Origin: Coptis chinensis
Lineage: Eukaryota > Streptophyta > Magnoliopsida > Ranunculales > Ranunculaceae
Direction of reading: 5' to 3'
Assembly (NCBI GenBank): GCA_015680905.1
Contig: CM027378.1
Coordinates: forward strand, 38,289,001 to 38,353,000
DNA: 64,000 bases
Shown here: one piece after another, positions 60,418 to 64,000 of the stretch
How the letters are laid out: every line of letters starts with the position of its first letter
Numbering within the stretch: the first letter of the stretch is position 1
Made by a program: the position numbers and the translations under genes
Notes under the pieces: generated by a model
The model's input: only the letters and a program-made list of their open reading frames with translations
Database searches by the model: none
Told to the model about the DNA's origin: nothing

Positions 60418-61943
60418 TAACCATCTGATAACCGTGAAGGTGATATGATCTTGCTTCATGCACCTATTTTTTTGTATGGTTTTACGGTTGGTGTCGTATA
60501 TTATTATTTTCAAGTACTTTAATAAATAAAACTTTTGTATTCTCTACTGATCTATCATATTTTTTGTTATAATTATCAGTTTTATGTAGACACATCTTTT
60601 CGATCAGATTTTTATTGATTATTTCCTTTTGGTTCGACAAAGCACTAAGTCAGATGAAATGGTCGATTTAGACGAAACTATGAAAATAGACGACTAAAAT
60701 TCTAACGATTGATTAAACTTAAGTTCATTAAAAATTCCCTCCAAAACACAATAAACTTAGGCGTTGTGTTCAACCCATTGCCACTGCATTGTGTTCTAAA
60801 CATTATATTTTGAGGTATTGGGTTCTCACCATTAGACGTCCATTAGAGTTTGAGGCGTAATGGTGTCTTCTCAAGCAATTCGAGAACATGCAGAGATAGA
60901 TCAACTGCCATTGTCCGTGACAATATCAAACATTTAAAATCATGTGCACCATTTTATTAATCTGCTAATGATGTATTCTTCAATTACTACTCATGGAACA
61001 ATACAAAGTTGTTGCAAAGGTAATATATACTTTGCAAAGTTAGTGACAGAGATGAGTATTAGCATGAGCTATTACTCCTTTATTAATATTGGCACATGCA
61101 GGATAGTACTTGCTCATAAATTATTTTTAGGTAAGTGATGGTTAATGAAGTTATTTGCTTTTCATCTTTAGAGGAGAGGTCTATGCTTGCAAATTAGGAT
61201 AACCAAGTTGAGAATATTGATTGTGTAGAGAATTGAAAATCAGGAGACGCACCCAAAAGTTTGAGAATATATATTGCAGTTTATATTGTGATGGAATCGT
61301 GTAAAGGTGGGGAGTTGTTTGATCAGAATGTTGAGAGTATGGTTATGTTCATGCATGTGTTTATACGTTATACCTGAAATTATGCAATTATTAGGTTATA
61401 TTTTGATCATATCTTGAATAATTTAGTATGGTTTTTATTTTTTGATTGCAATTATCATTTTATTATTTCGGTGAGCGTGTTACACACTTGATTTGACCGA
61501 TTTTGCACTATTAGAACATTAGCAACTAGAGACTTTATAGTAATAAATTCGGAACAGCTGTGTTAGGATTTTCCCGTTGGTAATTATAAGTTTTTCTTAC
61601 AACTACTTAACTGAGGTTGGGTTTTGTTTTCTTTAAGTGAAAGTAGCATTTTGTAGTTTTTTTTAAGAATGAGTGAGATAATGGTTGAAATGCAAGCTTC
61701 AAACTTTTTTAAAGTATCTTATATTTTTAAATAAATTTTGTTTCAGGGCAGACATAAAAATGAAGCTATTAAACAAACCCTTGAAAAGGAGATTGTCAAA
61801 GGACTTGGAAGTCCAGGTAGAGAGTCTGTAGGTATGGTTAGTTGAAGTACAAACTACAAACAAAAGGTTCAGTTGATATTCTTCCACTTCAAGAGGGAAA
61901 GGTAGTTGTGCCACACTAACTCCATCAATAAGCACGATCTCAT
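60418..61943. other. no gene seen
   Basis: AT-rich. An open stretch near 61746-61835 (GRHKNEAIKQTLEKEIVKGL) could be a piece of coding sequence but is not identified. Confidence 0.3.
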
Positions 61944-62059
61944 CATGTCACTAGATTGAAGGTAATACCAAATGGTAACCTACACATGAGCTATACAATT
62001 ATCTAAGTTTATCTGCAGTCGCACTACTCACTCCTTTCATTATAAAGAACGATATATTA
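61944..62059 (+). repeat. 116-bp direct repeat, copy 1
   Basis: CATGTCACTAGATTGAAGGT begins a 116-base stretch repeated at 63365-63480 with about four differences. Confidence 0.9.
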
Positions 62060-62609
62060 ACAGTCTAAATTGTGGTTGTTGAAGAAATTTATGCTGCGGA
62101 TTTGTCTTTGTTAAACACTTCTTATTTGTTATTGAGATCAGATTTAATATACGGTGATGTTAATTTCTTGAAGGTAAAACAATTGGTTTGGTATTATGTA
62201 TGAACTATGAGCAATTGCTACATGAATATGTAGGGCTAAATGGTTTTGTTGAGGTTGTTCTGGTAACGTAGGAGATGTATGTATGTTAGTTGCATTGTAT
62301 GAGTCGTGTATTAGGGTTTCTGGAATGTGGTTTGTATATTTATAGTTTTCTTCTTATTCGAGAATTGGTTACTTGACTTAACTGGCATTGGTCGAGATGG
62401 TTAAGTAGCTGGTTCTACGAATCAGTATATCTTTTAGTAGTTGAATTTACGACTGAGGTATGAGATTTTTATTTGGTTTGGATATATTCTTATTAAATTT
62501 TCAGGTTATGACAGGTTTTATATTTATGAAATGTCGAAAATACAGATGAGGCTTTGTCGAAATTTTTCCAGAAAAGTCATGTATCTTAGGTATATAATTG
62601 TTTTAGATT

Positions 62610-62636
62610 TGGGGCGTTACAAAGTGGTATCCGAGC
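62610..62636 (+). other. LTR end and tRNA-Met primer-binding site remnant
   Basis: TGGGGCGTTACA (62610-62621) is a typical plant LTR 3' end. Three bases later, TGGTATCCGAGC (62625-62636) matches the tRNA-iMet primer site TGGTATCAGAGC with one change. The LTR presumably occupies some of the preceding sequence, but its start was not found. Confidence 0.7.
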
Positions 62637-63364
62637 TTTAGGTACAAGTGTCTTAGCAGGCTTAGGTATCCTAAATATCTCCTAATCATGCTTAGGTTTA
62701 AATTATGGGTTAATAACTGAGTTAGGACGCCCAACTGTGTTGGTTTATAAAGTTGTATTTTATCCATGTTTATTAAATTTACTTAGATTGGATGGGAAAG
62801 GTTGAAGTGGGGTTGAGTTGTAAAAGGCTATGTGCCTTTAAAACGGTGGAAGGAGCTCTTTCACAGTCTACACTTAGCAGTTCTTCTACTACTTATTCTT
62901 ATGCCCCATTCTAGAAGGGGCGGTAAAGCAACTTCGGAAGCCTAAACAGAGATTTCTTTGGGGAGTGGAGGAAGAGTAGTCAAAATTGCACATCGTAAGA
63001 TGGAGCGACATGTATCATATCTGTTGTTGGATCAAGCAGATTGTTTAGAAAGGAGATTTTTCTTTGTATGCCTAACGTTAGTGTATCTTTGTAAGGAGAT
63101 TATTGGTTAGTCTCAAAGGGGTTGACAAATCAAATACTAAAGTCAGTCCCTGATGGATAAAAACTTGAACTCAAGAAGGAGAAGAAAAGAAAGACCAATG
63201 CTGGCTAATAAGTATGCGAACTTGGTTGATCCCAATGGTCCAATTGACCCATTCGGAAATCAATGAAAAATGAAGGAAATTTTATTTTGGTGACGAAAAA
63301 AATACGAGGGCAAATTGATCTGCTTCAAGTAATTGATTCATTGCAGTACCTCAAATACTAGTCT
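62637..63364 (+). other. degraded 5' internal region of the LTR retrotransposon
   Basis: The leader after the primer site, then short broken coding-like pieces (MPHSRRGGKATSEA near 62902). No intact gag domain. A Ty3/gypsy-type remnant is the likely identity. Confidence 0.4.
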
Positions 63365-63480
63365 CATGTCACTAGATTGAAGGTAATACCAAATGGTAAC
63401 CTACACATGAGCTATACAATTATCTAAGTTTGTCTGCAGTCGCACTACTCACTCCTTTCGTTATAAAGAACGACATATTT
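63365..63480 (+). repeat. 116-bp direct repeat, copy 2
   Basis: Second copy of 61944-62059. The copies bracket the LTR remnant at 62610. Confidence 0.9.
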
Positions 63481-63798
63481 CTGGATTTAGGCTTTGTTAA
63501 GAAGAAAATTTATGTTGCTGTGGGAAAAAACTGCAGTTTCTTTTCTATACATCATAAGGTGTGGCAGCAGACTCTACTGTAAGCGTAGGTATGCTTTATC
63601 GATTGATCAGACTCAAAAACCATGGAGTACTGCTTTGAGGGAGACAATTGAGTGACAATTTTTTTTAGCTTATTAGTTGAACTTAGTTCTTTGGATTTGG
63701 CAATTTTGGTTGTCATAAATGTAGACATTTTTTGCTGGCCTTTTTTTACCGTTAGCAATGTTTTTTTGAAAATACATTATTTTTAAATATTCTTCTAG

Positions 63799-63888
63799 GT
63801 TTTGGAACTTCAGGACGATGCTATGGAGAAGGCAATCAAGAACAAAGTTGCCAAAGCAGTTGTGCCAGCTATCGATGTCATGTTTTAG
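63799..63888 (+). CDS. terminal exon of an unidentified gene
   Basis: After a TTCTTCTAG acceptor the frame reads VLELQDDAMEKAIKNKVAKA then VVPAIDVMF and TAG at 63886. The composition is that of a genuine charged helical C-terminus and there is no stop or shift. The upstream exons were not found. The gene is not recognised. Confidence 0.3.
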   Translation, partial: VLELQDDAMEKAIKNKVAKAVVPAIDVMF

Positions 63889-64000
63889 GCATTAAGGTTC
63901 ACAGTTTGTTGTGTTTTCATTGTTGGATATGTACTTTATGTATGTACCTCTCAATATGTGAACTGATTGGAAGACACTTAATACTTTCTTTTTGTCACTT

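Overview
This is plant nuclear DNA, almost certainly from an angiosperm. It is AT-rich, its coding pieces are split by GT-AG introns, and every recognisable host-gene fragment has a plant identity (VDE-related protein, RGLG ubiquitin ligase, UPL3/KAKTUS, DHQ dehydratase-shikimate dehydrogenase, GH1 beta-glucosidase). I cannot name the species. I see no bacterial operon, CRISPR array, rRNA or tRNA gene. The window is essentially a graveyard of transposable elements, and no intact host gene is visible.

Layout. 1-3462: 3' end of a Ty3/gypsy-type LTR retrotransposon (polypurine tract, then an LTR starting TGATAAG). 3941-27021: a very large Helitron (A) on the + strand. It encodes a nine-exon RPA70-like single-strand-binding protein (3941-8104) and a broken Rep/helicase (about 11168-16228). 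It also carries fragments of at least five host genes: PLAC8 family (-, inside an RPA intron), VDE-related (-), DHQD-SDH, RGLG and GH1 beta-glucosidase (all +). It ends in a 7-bp hairpin plus CTAG at 27021. Its 5' end was not found.

27022-39160: three more Helitrons follow without a spacer, tail to head: B (27022-35655), C (35656-38814) and D (38815-39160). B contains a 5.2-kb solo LTR with AAAGT target duplication (27924-33149). That LTR itself holds a MITE and three tandem-repeat arrays. A fifth Helitron-type 3' end lies at 47594-47620, downstream of a UPL3 pseudogene fragment.

47950-51353: a complete but mutated PIF/Harbinger element with TTA target duplication, a DDE transposase on + and a Myb/SANT-like ORF on -. 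It is followed by a long-inverted-repeat MULE-like element (51370-52273), two exons resembling a RINT1/MAG2-family gene (52652-53243), a MITE inside a (TA)n tract (55368-55755), a short near-perfect hairpin (59272-59346), a hAT-type MITE with 8-bp target duplication (59643-60409), and a second LTR-retrotransposon remnant with LTR end and tRNA-Met primer site (62610-62636).

How the genes fit together: RPA and Rep/helicase are the expected pair for plant Helitron rolling-circle transposition (HUH-Y2 nicking, Pif1-type unwinding, single-strand protection). The host-gene pieces keep introns and splice sites, which points to capture at DNA level. Rep/helicase is disabled by several stops and shifts, whereas the RPA gene needs only one single-base correction, so the element is probably immobile now.
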